From Paracoccaceae bacterium (GTDB lineage: Bacteria; Pseudomonadota; Alphaproteobacteria; Rhodobacterales; Rhodobacteraceae), in assembly GCA_022763485.1 (NCBI GenBank), contig JALEGX010000138.1, positions 35,536 through 99,535 of the forward strand: a stretch of 64,000 nucleotides of DNA, in the 5' to 3' direction. Numbering within the stretch: position 1 is the first letter of the stretch; every line of letters starts with the position of its first letter. The position numbers and the translations under genes were made by a program. The notes below the pieces were generated by a model, which saw only the letters and a program-made list of their open reading frames with translations, did no database searches and was not told the origin of the DNA. Below are positions 25,248 through 37,746 of the stretch, piece by piece.

Positions 25248-26123
25248 TCAGGGCTGGCCGAGGGCCTCGATCAGGTCCTCGACCAGCCTGCGCCGACGGC
25301 GCGAGGCGGTGAAGCTGTCGGGCCAGGTCAGCCAATAGCCGTCCGTGCAGGTAAGTTCAGGCGCGTCGACCAGAGCCAGCTGCCCGGTTGCCAGCATTGA
25401 ACGCGCCAACACCTTCGATCCCAGCACCACCCCCTGCCCCAGCCGCGCCGCACGCAACGCGTGGCCCATGGAATCGACGCTCAGCCCTCCGGGCTCGGGG
25501 GCTTCCATGCATGCCGCCCGCGCCCAATCTTGCCAGCCGGGGCGTTCACCGCGCAGCTCAATCGCCGGGGCGGACTGCCATGCTACGGCATCCAACCCCA
25601 CCGGCATCATGGGTTGCAGCACCTCGGTATGCAGCAGATGCGCCTTGCGTCCGGCCCAGTCCCCACGCCCATACCGCAACTGCAACGCCGCTGGTTCTTC
25701 GGCAAAGGCCGACCGCAACGGCACGGAATCGGTGACAAACCGCAGCCCCGGATGCGCCTCCAGAAACGGGGTCAGGCGCGGCAGCACCAGGGTGTCCAGA
25801 TGCGAAGACAGCGCCGCCAGCCGGATCTCTCCCGGGCTTTTGCCAAACAGGTCCGCCGTCCCCTGCTCCAGCGTCCGCAATGTGTCCTGCACCAGCGGCA
25901 GATAGCTTTCGCCGTCCACCGTCAGCGTGACCCCGCGCGCGCCACGGGAAAAAAGTTGCCGTCCCAGCCAGCTTTCCAGGTTGCGGATGCGCTGACTGAT
26001 GGCGGCCTGGGTCGCGCCCAGCTCATCCGCGGCGGCGGTGAAATTGCCATGTCGCCCAGCGGCTTCGAAGACGCGCAGCCAGTCCAGCGGAGGCAGTCCG
26101 GTCTGTTTCTTTGGTTGAGGCAT
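25248..26123 (-). CDS. LysR-family regulator next to tmpAB
   Basis: 291 residues. The N-terminal HTH reads PPLDWLRVFEAAGRHGNFTA followed by AAISQRIRNLESWLG; GcvA-like subgroup (FxxLPPLxxLRxFxAAxR). The effector domain has RLAALSSHLDTLVLPRL and VDSMGHALRAARLGQGVVLGS. Divergent from tmpA with a clear palindrome between, so it likely controls tmpAB in response to the phosphonate or an intermediate. Confidence 0.9.
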   Translation of the reverse strand: MPQPKKQTGLPPLDWLRVFEAAGRHGNFTAAADELGATQAAISQRIRNLESWLGRQLFSRGARGVTLTVDGESYLPLVQDTLRTLEQGTADLFGKSPGEIRLAALSSHLDTLVLPRLTPFLEAHPGLRFVTDSVPLRSAFAEEPAALQLRYGRGDWAGRKAHLLHTEVLQPMMPVGLDAVAWQSAPAIELRGERPGWQDWARAACMEAPEPGGLSVDSMGHALRAARLGQGVVLGSKVLARSMLATGQLALVDAPELTCTDGYWLTWPDSFTASRRRRRLVEDLIEALGQP

Positions 26124-26126
26124 TAG

Positions 26127-27949
<1,823 letters not shown>

Positions 27950-27964
27950 CCCCGCAAGACACAA

Positions 27965-27992
27965 CTGAAGGGCGTTATGGCACGCCCTTCAG
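27965..27992. terminator. Hairpin between convergent tmpB and rlmJ
   Basis: CTGAAGGGCG and CGCCCTTCAG form a perfect 10-bp stem with an 8-nt loop. It covers the rlmJ stop and last codons. There is no strong T tract in either direction, so it may act as a bidirectional pause/terminator. Confidence 0.6.
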
Positions 27993-28763
27993 CTTGGCAA
28001 AGCACTGCGTCAGGCGCTTGGCCTCTTGCTCCAATCCGAACGGAGCATTGATGATGAACATGCCCGACCCGACCATGCGGTGCCCTTCGCGCACCGGAGG
28101 GAAGGACACCTCGTGGCTCAGTACTTTGGGGAAGCCTGCGGCGCGCAACTTCTTGATCATTGGCGCCTGCGCCCCGTTGGTCAGGATCGGATACCACAGC
28201 GCGATCACGCCCACGTTCCACTTGCGATGCAGCTGACCGATCAGCCCGGGCAGCTTGTCGTAGTCGGATTTCACTTCGTAACTGGGATCAATCAACAGCA
28301 CCCCCCGGCGCGGCTCTGGCGGGCAGATCGATTGCGCCATTTCGAACCCATCCTGACGATAGACGCGCGCCCGCAGCCCCAAGGCACTGTCCAGCGCCTG
28401 ATGTTCCTGCGGATGCAGCTCTGCCAGGTGCATCCTATCCTGCGGACGCAACAACGCCGCCGCCAGCGCCGGGGACCCGGGATAGGCATCCGCGCCCAAG
28501 TCATCGCGGGTCTGCGCAATGGCCCGCGCATAGGGGTGGTCGGCGGCAAACCAATCATTCACCGACAGGATCCCGGCCCGCGCCTCGGCCGTTTTCTGCG
28601 CCTCTTCGGTATCCAGATGATAGACCCCGCGCCCCGAATGGGTTTCCAGATAGGTCAACGGCTTGGGTTTGCGCGTCATGTAGTCCAGAAGAACGCTCAT
28701 CAGCGCGTGTTTCTGCACATCCGCCAGGTTTCCCGCGTGATAGATGTGTTGATAGCTCAGCAT
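27975..28763 (-). CDS. rlmJ: 23S rRNA (adenine-2030-N6)-methyltransferase RlmJ
   Basis: 262 residues. MLSYQHIYHAGNLADVQKHA and TYLETHSGRGVYHLD are the family start and SAM motif; RGVLLIDPSYEVKSDYDKL contains the DPPY-like catalytic motif as DPSY. Modifies A2030 of 23S rRNA. Convergent with tmpB and divergent from mreB. Confidence 0.93.
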   Translation of the reverse strand: MLSYQHIYHAGNLADVQKHALMSVLLDYMTRKPKPLTYLETHSGRGVYHLDTEEAQKTAEARAGILSVNDWFAADHPYARAIAQTRDDLGADAYPGSPALAAALLRPQDRMHLAELHPQEHQALDSALGLRARVYRQDGFEMAQSICPPEPRRGVLLIDPSYEVKSDYDKLPGLIGQLHRKWNVGVIALWYPILTNGAQAPMIKKLRAAGFPKVLSHEVSFPPVREGHRMVGSGMFIINAPFGLEQEAKRLTQCFAKLKGVP

Positions 28764-28973
28764 CGCTGGGATCCCCGGTTCTCTGCGTTAACTCAAGCTC
28801 ATGGCCGATACCGTGCCTGCTTGGCAAGTATGCGTGTTGGCCATTGTCCAGCACCCTTTTCGGAATCCGGCGGATATACGCTGATTAACTCCTGCTTGGG
28901 CCTTTCCCAACACGTGAGCGCCGCCTATAAGACCTGCGGGCCGCATTCCATCCAGAATCGCGGTCCCAAATGA

Positions 28974-30038
<1,065 letters not shown>

Positions 30039-30082
30039 GGCGCGCACCCTTTGGGCCACCTGACCACCCCGGAAGGATCACT

Positions 30083-31000
30083 TTGGCCAGAGACCGCTCA
30101 CAGCGTGAAGACTATGGGACCCCGCTCCGACGCCTGCTGATCGGGGTGCTCTGCCTGTTGCTGGCTGCCATCTTTGTTGTGTGGCGGATCGACAGCCCGC
30201 GGGTCGAGCGCTTTCGCGCACAGGTGATCGACAAGGTCGTGCCCAGCATGGATTGGGCCATGGTCCCGGTGACGGGCACCATCAACCTGGTTCGCGATTT
30301 CCAATCCTATCGCCGTCTGGCTGAACAGAACCGTGAGCTGCGGTCCGAACTGCGCCAGATGCAGGCCTGGAAAGAAGCCGCGCTTCAGCTGGAACAGGAA
30401 AACGCCCGGCTGCTGGATCTGAACAAGGTTCGGCTGGACCCGCGCCTGACCTATATCACCGGCGTGGTGATGGCGGACAGCGGATCGCCCTTCCGCCAGT
30501 CCGTGCTGCTGAACGTGGGCGCACGTGACGGTGTGCGCGATGGCTGGGCCGCGATGGACGGGATCGGTCTGGTCGGTCGGATTTCCGGAACCGGTGACAA
30601 CACCGCGCGGGTCATCCTGCTGACCGACGCGGCAAGCTCGGTGCCTGCCCTGATCCAACCTTCGGGCCAGACCGCGCTGATCGCCGGGGACAATACATCC
30701 GCCCCCGTAATCGACTTCCTTGAAAATGCCGATCTGGTTCGCCCGGGGGACCGGGTAATCAGCTCAGGTGACGGGGATGTCTTTCCGGCTGGTCTGCTGA
30801 TCGGACAGGTCGCAGCAGACCCTTCCGGCCGCCTGCGCGTGCGCCTGTCCGCTGATTACGAACGGCTGGAATTCCTGCGCGTTCTGCGTCACCACGGGAT
30901 CGAAGCCATCGAAGATCCGGGCAACATCGTCGCCCCGCCCGCCAATTCCCAGGTCCCGCCCCTCCGGCCCGAAGCGACGATCGGAGCCTCCAATGGCTAG
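30083..31000 (+). CDS. mreC: Rod-shape-determining protein MreC
   Basis: 305 residues: an N-terminal transmembrane helix (LLIGVLCLLLAAIFVVW, about 13-29), a coiled coil (FQSYRRLAEQNRELRSELRQ, about 75-115) and the periplasmic beta domain with VVMADSGSPFRQSVLLNVG. Scaffold linking MreB to PBP2. Start is TTG with GGAAGGA 6 nt upstream. Overlaps mreD by 8 nt. Confidence 0.95.
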   Translation: MARDRSQREDYGTPLRRLLIGVLCLLLAAIFVVWRIDSPRVERFRAQVIDKVVPSMDWAMVPVTGTINLVRDFQSYRRLAEQNRELRSELRQMQAWKEAALQLEQENARLLDLNKVRLDPRLTYITGVVMADSGSPFRQSVLLNVGARDGVRDGWAAMDGIGLVGRISGTGDNTARVILLTDAASSVPALIQPSGQTALIAGDNTSAPVIDFLENADLVRPGDRVISSGDGDVFPAGLLIGQVAADPSGRLRVRLSADYERLEFLRVLRHHGIEAIEDPGNIVAPPANSQVPPLRPEATIGASNG

Positions 31001-31532
31001 CACCGCGCCTTCCCGGATCTGGGGCATGCGAATGGCCTTTCTTGGAATTTGCCTGCTGATCATCTTTTTCCACCTCCTGCCGCTGGACACGCTGCCGCGA
31101 CGCTGGGCGCCGCCGGACCTGTTGTTGTGTCTGGTGTTCTCGTGGAGTGTCCGGCGCCCCGATTTTGTCCCGGTTGCGTCGGTTGCGGGGATCATGCTGC
31201 TGGGGGATCTGCTGTTTCACCGCCCCCCCGGACTGCTGGCCCTGCTGGTGGTAATCGGAAATGAATATATGCGCCGCCAGTCTGGGCATAGCCGTGACTT
31301 GAGCTTTATGGGGGAATGGGTGACTGCCGCCGCCACGATCACCGTGATCACCATTGCCAACCGTCTGGTGTTGGGGGCGACAGGGGTTCAACAGGCCGCC
31401 CTTGGGCTTATCCTTATTCAGATGATCATGACAGTGTTCGCCTATCCTCTGGTTGCCCTGGTCAGCCAGAACCTGCTTGGGGTCCGACGCCTGGCCCCCT
31501 CGGACCTTGATGCCATGGGGGTCCCGCGATGA
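30993..31532 (+). CDS. mreD: Rod-shape-determining protein MreD
   Basis: 179 residues, five or six hydrophobic helices (MAFLGICLLIIFFHLLPL, LLLCLVFSWSVRRPD, LLALLVVIGNEYM, ITVITIANRLVLG). Sequence is poorly conserved, as usual for MreD, but PPDLLLCLVFSWSVRRPDFVP and the position between mreC and mrdA settle it. Overlaps both neighbours by a few bases. Confidence 0.92.
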   Translation: MASTAPSRIWGMRMAFLGICLLIIFFHLLPLDTLPRRWAPPDLLLCLVFSWSVRRPDFVPVASVAGIMLLGDLLFHRPPGLLALLVVIGNEYMRRQSGHSRDLSFMGEWVTAAATITVITIANRLVLGATGVQQAALGLILIQMIMTVFAYPLVALVSQNLLGVRRLAPSDLDAMGVPR

Positions 31533-33472
31533 AACGGAGCGCCAAAGACCTGGAAGCCACCCATCGCACGTTCAGCCGCCGCGCTCTACTGCTGGGCGGG
31601 GCGCAGGTGCTGTTTGCGGGCGGGTTGGCGATGCGGATGCGCTATTTGCAAGTGGATCAGGCCGATCAGTTCCGCCTGCTTGCGGAAGAAAACCGGATCA
31701 ACATCCGCCTGATCCCACCGGCACGAGGCGAGATTTTTGACCGGAACGGCATTGTACTGGCCCAGAACACCCCCTCCTACCGCATCTCCATCGTCCGCGA
31801 GGACGCCGGTGACGTGGACGCGGTGATCGCCAAGCTGCAAACCCTGCTAGAACTGGACCCCGAGGACCTGGAACGCGCGCGCGCCGAAATGCGACGCAGC
31901 CCGCCCTTCCTGCCTGTGACGCTGGCCGATCAGATCGGCTGGCATGAGATTTCCAAAGTGGCCGTGAACGCGCCTGCGCTGCCCGGCATCACGCCCGAGG
32001 TTGGCCTGACACGGGTCTATCCGCAGCGCGACGACTTTGCCCATGTGGTTGGATATGTCGGACCTGTCAGCGACTACGATTTGAACCAGATCGAAGACCC
32101 TGAACCGATCCTCAGGATCCCGCGGTTCCAGATCGGCAAGGTCGGGCTGGAAGCCAAGAACGAGGATCAGCTGCGCGGCAAGGCCGGCGCCAAACGCGTG
32201 GAGGTGAACGCCACCGGCCGCGTCATGCGCGAACTGGACCGCCGCGAAGGGGAAACCGGCGCGGATACACAGCTGACCGTCGACAGCGATCTGCAAGGCT
32301 ATGTGCAGGCGCGGCTTGGACGCGAAAGCGCCAGCGCGGTTGTGATTGATTGCGAAACCGGCGATTTGCGGGCAGTTGTCTCGGCCCCCAGCTTCGATCC
32401 CAACCTGTTTGTGCGGGGCATCTCGGTCAAGGATTACCGGGCGCTGACGGAAGACCCTTATCGTCCGCTGGCCAACAAGTCGGTACAGGGCACCTATCCG
32501 CCCGGCTCGACTTTCAAGATGATCACCGCGCTGGCCGCTCTGGAAGCGGGCATTGTCGGCACCGAAGAAACCGTCTGGTGCCCCGGCCATCTGGAGGTAT
32601 CGGGCCGCAAGTTCCACTGTTGGAAACGCGCCGGGCATGGACATGTCGACCTGCTGAACTCGCTGAAACAGAGCTGTGACGTCTACTATTACGATCTTGC
32701 TCTGAAGGTTGGCATCGACAAGATTTCGGACATGGCAAAGCAGTTCGGACTGGGCATCAAACATGATCTGCCGATGTCAGCCGTGGCGCGGGGCCTGGCC
32801 CCGAACCGGGACTGGAAACAGCAGGTTCATGATCAGGACTGGCTGGTCGGGGATACCGCAAACGCCTCCATCGGCCAGGGCTACATGCTGGCCTCGCCGC
32901 TGCAACTTGCAGTCATGACCGCACGCCTGGCCACCGGGCGGGCGGTTACGCCACGCCTTGTCAAATCGATCAACGGGATCGAACAGCCCGATGGCGCGGG
33001 CGAACCGATGGGTCTGAACGAAAACAACCTGCGCAATGTCCGGCGTGCTATGTACGCGGTCAGCAATGACCGCCGCGGGACCGCCTATGGATCGCGCATC
33101 ATCGAAGACACCTTTCGGATGGCGGGCAAGACCGGCACCAGCCAGGTCCGCAACATCACCGCCGCCGAACGCGCCGCGGGCGTTATCCGCAACGAAGACC
33201 TGCCCTGGGAACGTCGCGACCACGCGCTCTATGTCTGCTTCGCCCCCTATGACAAACCGAAATATGCCGTTGCGGTTGTGGTGGAACATGGCGGAGGCGG
33301 ATCCAAGGCCGCCGCACCGATCGCACGCGATGTGATGTTGCAGGCGCTCTACGGCGATACCCCGCCGCTTGCGGCCTATCCCAAGAAGGACCGCAGCCGG
33401 ATCAAGGCACAGCAGGAACGGCTGAAACGCGAACGCCTGCGGGCCAATTCCGATGCGAGCGATCAGGCATGA
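31529..33472 (+). CDS. mrdA: Peptidoglycan transpeptidase PBP2
   Basis: 647 residues. An N-terminal anchor (LLLGGAQVLFAGGLAMRM), the dimerisation domain, then the transpeptidase: SxxK in PGSTFKM near residue 326, SxN-like SCD near 381 and KTG in AGKTGTSQ near 533. Works with RodA in elongation. A short basic tail (IKAQQERLKRERL) follows the enzyme. ATGA overlap with mreD. Confidence 0.97.
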   Translation: MKRSAKDLEATHRTFSRRALLLGGAQVLFAGGLAMRMRYLQVDQADQFRLLAEENRINIRLIPPARGEIFDRNGIVLAQNTPSYRISIVREDAGDVDAVIAKLQTLLELDPEDLERARAEMRRSPPFLPVTLADQIGWHEISKVAVNAPALPGITPEVGLTRVYPQRDDFAHVVGYVGPVSDYDLNQIEDPEPILRIPRFQIGKVGLEAKNEDQLRGKAGAKRVEVNATGRVMRELDRREGETGADTQLTVDSDLQGYVQARLGRESASAVVIDCETGDLRAVVSAPSFDPNLFVRGISVKDYRALTEDPYRPLANKSVQGTYPPGSTFKMITALAALEAGIVGTEETVWCPGHLEVSGRKFHCWKRAGHGHVDLLNSLKQSCDVYYYDLALKVGIDKISDMAKQFGLGIKHDLPMSAVARGLAPNRDWKQQVHDQDWLVGDTANASIGQGYMLASPLQLAVMTARLATGRAVTPRLVKSINGIEQPDGAGEPMGLNENNLRNVRRAMYAVSNDRRGTAYGSRIIEDTFRMAGKTGTSQVRNITAAERAAGVIRNEDLPWERRDHALYVCFAPYDKPKYAVAVVVEHGGGGSKAAAPIARDVMLQALYGDTPPLAAYPKKDRSRIKAQQERLKRERLRANSDASDQA

Positions 33473-34608
33473 GCTATCTTGAGTATCAGGCCAAATACAC
33501 GCCGTCGGGCTTGCGCAAGATCCTGTATCTGAACTGGCCCTTGGTCCTGCTGCTGGTGTCCGTTGCCAGTGTCGGGTTTCTGATGCTCTATTCCGTGGCC
33601 GGGGGATCCTTCACGCCATGGGTGGAACCACAGATCAAGCGCTTTGCTCTGGGCATGACCGTGATGTTCCTGGTGGCCATGGTGCCCATCTGGTTCTGGC
33701 GAAACATGGCCGTGCTGGCCTATATCGGCGCTCTTGCGTTGCTTGTGGCGGTGGAATTCGTTGGCACGGTCGGCATGGGCGCGCAGCGCTGGATCGACCT
33801 CGGCTTCATGCGGTTGCAACCTTCCGAGCTGATGAAGATTACCCTGATCATGCTGCTGGCCGCCTATTATGACTGGCTTCCGGGGGAAAAGACCTCGCGC
33901 CCGGTGTGGGTGCTGTTCCCGGTATTCCTGATCCTCTTGCCCACATTCCTTGTGCTGCGCCAGCCCGACCTTGGGACGTCGATCCTGTTGATCACGGCCG
34001 GCGGCGGGCTGATGTTTCTGGCCGGCGTTCACTGGGGCTATTTTGCTGCGGTGATTGCGGCCGGTGTGGGTCTGGTGACGGCGGTCTTCCAAAGCCGGGG
34101 CACCGATTGGCAGCTGCTGAAGAACTATCAGTACCGCCGGATTGACACCTTTCTGGATCCGGCGTCCGACCCGCTGGGGGCGGGTTATCACATCACCCAA
34201 TCCAAGATCGCGCTGGGGTCCGGAGGCTGGACCGGGCGCGGCTTCATGCAGGGCACACAATCCCGCCTGAACTTCCTGCCGGAAAAGCACACCGACTTCA
34301 TCTTCACCACGCTGGCCGAGGAGTTCGGTTTTATCGGCGGCTTCTCGCTGCTGGGGCTCTATATCCTGATCATCCTCTTCTGCGTCGTGACCGCGCTGGC
34401 GACCAAGGACCGGTTCTCTTCGCTTGTCACGCAGGGCGTGGCGCTGACCTTCTTCCTGTTCTTTGCCGTCAACATGTCGATGGTCATGGGGCTGGCCCCG
34501 GTGGTGGGCGTGCCGCTGCCGCTTGTGTCTTATGGCGGGTCCGCCATGCTGGTTTTGCTGGCGGCTTTCGGCCTTGTGCAGAGCGCCCATATCCACCGCC
34601 CCCGCTAA
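33469..34608 (+). CDS. rodA: Peptidoglycan glycosyltransferase RodA
   Basis: 379 residues, about ten membrane helices. SEDS signatures: RWIDLGFMRLQPSELMKI, RQPDLGTSILLI, the loop SKIALGSGGWTGRGFMQGTQS, FLPEKHTDFIFTTLAEEFGF and VGVPLPLVSYGGSAML. Polymerises glycan strands with PBP2. ATGA overlap with mrdA. Confidence 0.98.
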   Translation: MSYLEYQAKYTPSGLRKILYLNWPLVLLLVSVASVGFLMLYSVAGGSFTPWVEPQIKRFALGMTVMFLVAMVPIWFWRNMAVLAYIGALALLVAVEFVGTVGMGAQRWIDLGFMRLQPSELMKITLIMLLAAYYDWLPGEKTSRPVWVLFPVFLILLPTFLVLRQPDLGTSILLITAGGGLMFLAGVHWGYFAAVIAAGVGLVTAVFQSRGTDWQLLKNYQYRRIDTFLDPASDPLGAGYHITQSKIALGSGGWTGRGFMQGTQSRLNFLPEKHTDFIFTTLAEEFGFIGGFSLLGLYILIILFCVVTALATKDRFSSLVTQGVALTFFLFFAVNMSMVMGLAPVVGVPLPLVSYGGSAMLVLLAAFGLVQSAHIHRPR

Positions 34609-34626
34609 CGAAAAAACGGACAAGTC

Positions 34627-35559
34627 ATGACCATCAACGTGCTGTTTTCCGCTCGCGACGCCCTCTGGCCGGTGTATCAGCCCCTGCTCAGCGACGGGTT
34701 GAGCGCCGCCGGGCTGGACGTTCGGCTGGGCCGCGACTTCGCCCCAGACGACGTCGACTATGTCGTCTACGCCCCCAACTCTGCCCTGCAGGACTTCGCG
34801 CCCTACACCCGCCTGAAAGCAGTGCTCAGCCTGTGGGCCGGGGTGGAACAGATCGCGGGCAATGCGACCCTGACGGTACCGCTGGCGCGTATGGTGGACC
34901 ATGGGCTGACGCAGGGGATGACGGAATGGGTGGTGGGCCATGTGCTGCGCTATCACCTGGGCATGGACGCCCATATCGTGAACCCGGAACACGCGTGGAC
35001 ACCGGTTGCCCCACCGCTGGCACAGCAACGCCATGTCACCATCCTGGGCCTGGGCGCACTGGGGCAGGCCGCGGCGCGGACGCTGGCGGACCTGGGCTTT
35101 CAGGTTTCAGGCTGGAGCCGCACCGCCCGGGATCTTCCCGGCGTCACCTGCCATCATGGGGACGCAGGTCTGCAAGACGCGCTGGCCAGGGCAGAGATCC
35201 TGGTCTTGCTGCTGCCCGATACCCCCGCAACAGAGAACATCCTGAACGAAACCTCGCTGGGCTGGCTGCCCAAGGGCGCACATCTCATCAACCCGGGCCG
35301 TGGCCCGCTGATCGATGACGAATCCCTGCTGGCCGCGCTTGACGCCGATCACATCGCCCATGCAACGCTTGATGTCTTCCGCACGGAACCCTTGCCGCAA
35401 GAGCACCCTTATTGGGCGCACCCCAAGGTCACCGTGACCCCGCATATCGCATCAGAGACACGGCCTGAAACGGCGGCGCAGGTGATCTGTGAAAACATCC
35501 GCCGGGGGGAGAGTGGTGAGCCACTCCTGCATCTGGTCAACCGCGCGCTTGGGTATTGA
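34627..35559 (+). CDS. ghrA: Glyoxylate/hydroxypyruvate reductase A
   Basis: 310 residues. D-2-hydroxyacid dehydrogenase: VTILGLGALGQAAARTLADLGF is the NAD(P)-binding fold, and LPDTPATENILNE, GAHLINPGRGPLIDDESLL and DVFRTEPLPQEHPYW carry the catalytic Arg/Glu and His regions. Reduces glyoxylate and hydroxypyruvate. 18 nt after rodA, so probably read with the mre operon. Its last 108 bp overlap the antisense end of the M3 peptidase gene. Confidence 0.93.
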   Translation: MTINVLFSARDALWPVYQPLLSDGLSAAGLDVRLGRDFAPDDVDYVVYAPNSALQDFAPYTRLKAVLSLWAGVEQIAGNATLTVPLARMVDHGLTQGMTEWVVGHVLRYHLGMDAHIVNPEHAWTPVAPPLAQQRHVTILGLGALGQAAARTLADLGFQVSGWSRTARDLPGVTCHHGDAGLQDALARAEILVLLLPDTPATENILNETSLGWLPKGAHLINPGRGPLIDDESLLAALDADHIAHATLDVFRTEPLPQEHPYWAHPKVTVTPHIASETRPETAAQVICENIRRGESGEPLLHLVNRALGY

Positions 35560-37635
35560 ACCAGAACGGGCCGGAAGGGTGAACCCCCCTTCCGGCCCAT
35601 GTTCTTCATTAAAGGCGCACCCATACGCCGCCAGTCCGCGCCCTTTCAACAGCGCTTCCACCCCCGGCAGACGACCCCGGAACGCGGTATACAGCTCTGC
35701 CGGGTCCTGTGACCCACCAGTAGACAGGATGAAGCTTTCAAGCGCTTCTGCCTTTTCCGCGTCAAAGGCGCTTCCGGCCTCTTCGAACGCGGCAAACGCA
35801 TCTGCATCCATCACTTCGGACCACATGTAGCTGTAGTAGCCAGAGCTATAGCCATCCCCGGCAAAGACATGGGCAAAATGCGGTGTCGCGTGTCGCATGG
35901 TGATCGCCGAAGGCATGCCGATCTGCGCCAGCACCTCGGACTGAGTGGCCATCGGATCGCTTGGCGCGGCTCCATCGTGGAAGGCCAGATCGACCAGGGC
36001 CGACGCCACATATTCCACGGTCTGGAACCCCATGTCGAAGGTCGCGGCCCCCAGGACCTTTTTCAGCATGTCGCCCGGCATCGGGTCCCCGGTTTCCACG
36101 TGGGTGGCAAACTCCGCCAGAACCTCGGGCACTTCCAGCCAGTGTTCATAAAGCTGGCTGGGCAGTTCCACGAAGTCGCGCGCAACAGACGTGCCCGAGA
36201 TGCTCTCATAGGTGACATTCGACAGCATCTGGTGCAGCGCATGGCCGAATTCGTGGAACAGCGTGCGCGCATCGTCATAGGACAGCAATGCCGGATCGCC
36301 CTTGGCAAAGTTGCAGACGTTGATCACAACCGGCGTCTGAACCTCGGGGAAACGCGCCTGCTGGCGCATGGCCGAACACCAGGCACCTGACCGTTTCGAT
36401 CCGCGGGCAAAGTAATCGCCGATGAACACCGCGATGTGCTCCCCTCCGCGCGTGACATTCCAGGCACGGCAATCGGGGTGGTAGAGCGGCTGATCCAACG
36501 GCGTGAATTCCAGCCCGAACAACCGGTTGGCACAGGCAAAGGACGCCTCGATCATCCGGTCAAGCTGCAGGTAAGGCTTCAGCTCGGCCTCATCCAGATC
36601 ATGCTCTGCCTTGCGCCGCTTCTCAGCGTAGTAGCGCCAATCCCAAGGCTGCAGATCCCCGTTCACGCCATCCTCCTGCATCAGGCGCGTCAGCACGGCT
36701 GCGTCTTCTTCGGCCCGTGTCTTGGCCGGCTCCCAGACATCCATCAGCAACTTGCGCACGGCATCTGGCGTCTTGGCCATCTCGGTTTCCAGCTTGTAGG
36801 CCGCGAAAGTGTCATAGCCCAGCAGTTTGGCACGCTCTTCACGCAGGTGCAGGATCTCCCGGGCGATGTCCCGGTTGTCCGTCTCCCCCCCATTTGCGCC
36901 ACGGCGGGCCCAGGCCTGAAAGGCGATCTCACGCAGGTCACGCCGGGGCGAAAACTGCAGAAACGGGGTGATCAGCGATCGCGCCAGGGTGATCACCGGC
37001 CCTTTCGCGCCCTTCTCTTCTCCGGCAGCGCGGGCCGCGTCGACCACGAAATCCGGCAGCCCTTCCAGACCGTCCTCATCCAGCTCCATGTACCAGTTGC
37101 GCTCATCCGCCAGCAGGTTCTGGGTGAAGTCGGTGCCCAGCACCGCCAAGCGCGACTTGATCTCCTGCATGCGGGCGTCTTCATCCCCTTCCAGCGCCGC
37201 GCCGCCCCGCACGAAATTGCGGTGGGTCAGCATCAGCACCCGGGCCTGCTCGGGCGTCAGCTCCAACTGATCGCGCTGCTCCCAGACCGCCCGAACCCGG
37301 GCAAACAACGCCTTGTTGGCGGTGATCTGCGAAAAATGCGCCGCCAGCTTGGGCGAAAACTCCCGTTGCAGTGCTTCGCGCTTGGGATTGCTGTCCGCGC
37401 CCGCAACCGTAAAGAACACAGACAAGACCTGATCCAGAGCCCGCGACGGCGTTTCCAGTGCTCCGATCACATTGTGAAAGCTGGCAGGGTCGGGATTGTT
37501 GGCAATCGCTTCAATATCCCGCGCATGAGCGGCCAGCGCCTCCTCCAGAGCGGGTTCAAAATCTTCATCGGAAATCTGGTCAAACGGGGCCAGGCCAAAA
37601 GGCGTGTCCCAGTCATTCAACAACGGGTTTGTCAT
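35452..37635 (-). CDS. M3-family oligopeptidase with an abnormal C-terminal extension
   Basis: 727 residues from ATG 37635 (MTNPLLNDWDTPFGLAPFDQ). Zinc peptidase with the motif TLFHEFGHALHQML near residue 457 and the downstream Glu in YEHWLE; related to oligopeptidase A and peptidyl-dipeptidase Dcp. The family normally ends at about residue 670 with LLKGRGLAA. Here the frame continues 57 residues through the intergenic hairpin and 108 bp into ghrA on the opposite strand, with no family similarity in the tail. A lost stop or a sequence error is likely. Confidence 0.92.
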   Translation of the reverse strand: MTNPLLNDWDTPFGLAPFDQISDEDFEPALEEALAAHARDIEAIANNPDPASFHNVIGALETPSRALDQVLSVFFTVAGADSNPKREALQREFSPKLAAHFSQITANKALFARVRAVWEQRDQLELTPEQARVLMLTHRNFVRGGAALEGDEDARMQEIKSRLAVLGTDFTQNLLADERNWYMELDEDGLEGLPDFVVDAARAAGEEKGAKGPVITLARSLITPFLQFSPRRDLREIAFQAWARRGANGGETDNRDIAREILHLREERAKLLGYDTFAAYKLETEMAKTPDAVRKLLMDVWEPAKTRAEEDAAVLTRLMQEDGVNGDLQPWDWRYYAEKRRKAEHDLDEAELKPYLQLDRMIEASFACANRLFGLEFTPLDQPLYHPDCRAWNVTRGGEHIAVFIGDYFARGSKRSGAWCSAMRQQARFPEVQTPVVINVCNFAKGDPALLSYDDARTLFHEFGHALHQMLSNVTYESISGTSVARDFVELPSQLYEHWLEVPEVLAEFATHVETGDPMPGDMLKKVLGAATFDMGFQTVEYVASALVDLAFHDGAAPSDPMATQSEVLAQIGMPSAITMRHATPHFAHVFAGDGYSSGYYSYMWSEVMDADAFAAFEEAGSAFDAEKAEALESFILSTGGSQDPAELYTAFRGRLPGVEALLKGRGLAAYGCAFNEEHGPEGGFTLPARSGSIPKRAVDQMQEWLTTLPPADVFTDHLRRRFRPCL
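35568..35598 (+). terminator. Hairpin terminator after ghrA, inside the M3 peptidase tail
   Basis: GGGCCGGAAGGG pairs with CCCTTCCGGCCC over 12 bp, loop of 7 nt, followed by ATGTTCTT. It starts 8 nt after the ghrA stop. The M3 gene's abnormal extension reads through it on the other strand, which suggests the region was originally intergenic. Confidence 0.75.
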
Positions 37636-37746
37636 GCACGGCGTCTCCTTTGAAGCAGAGTTTAGTGCTTCTTCGGGGAGGTGCAATCAGGCTTGCGTGA
37701 GCGAATAAATGACACCAGTGTACAGACAGAAAACAGGGAGGGCGCC

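Noticed and set aside
36436..37653. 405-codon plus-strand frame inside the M3 peptidase gene
   Set aside because: Antisense shadow; the reverse strand has the complete peptidase with HEFGH.
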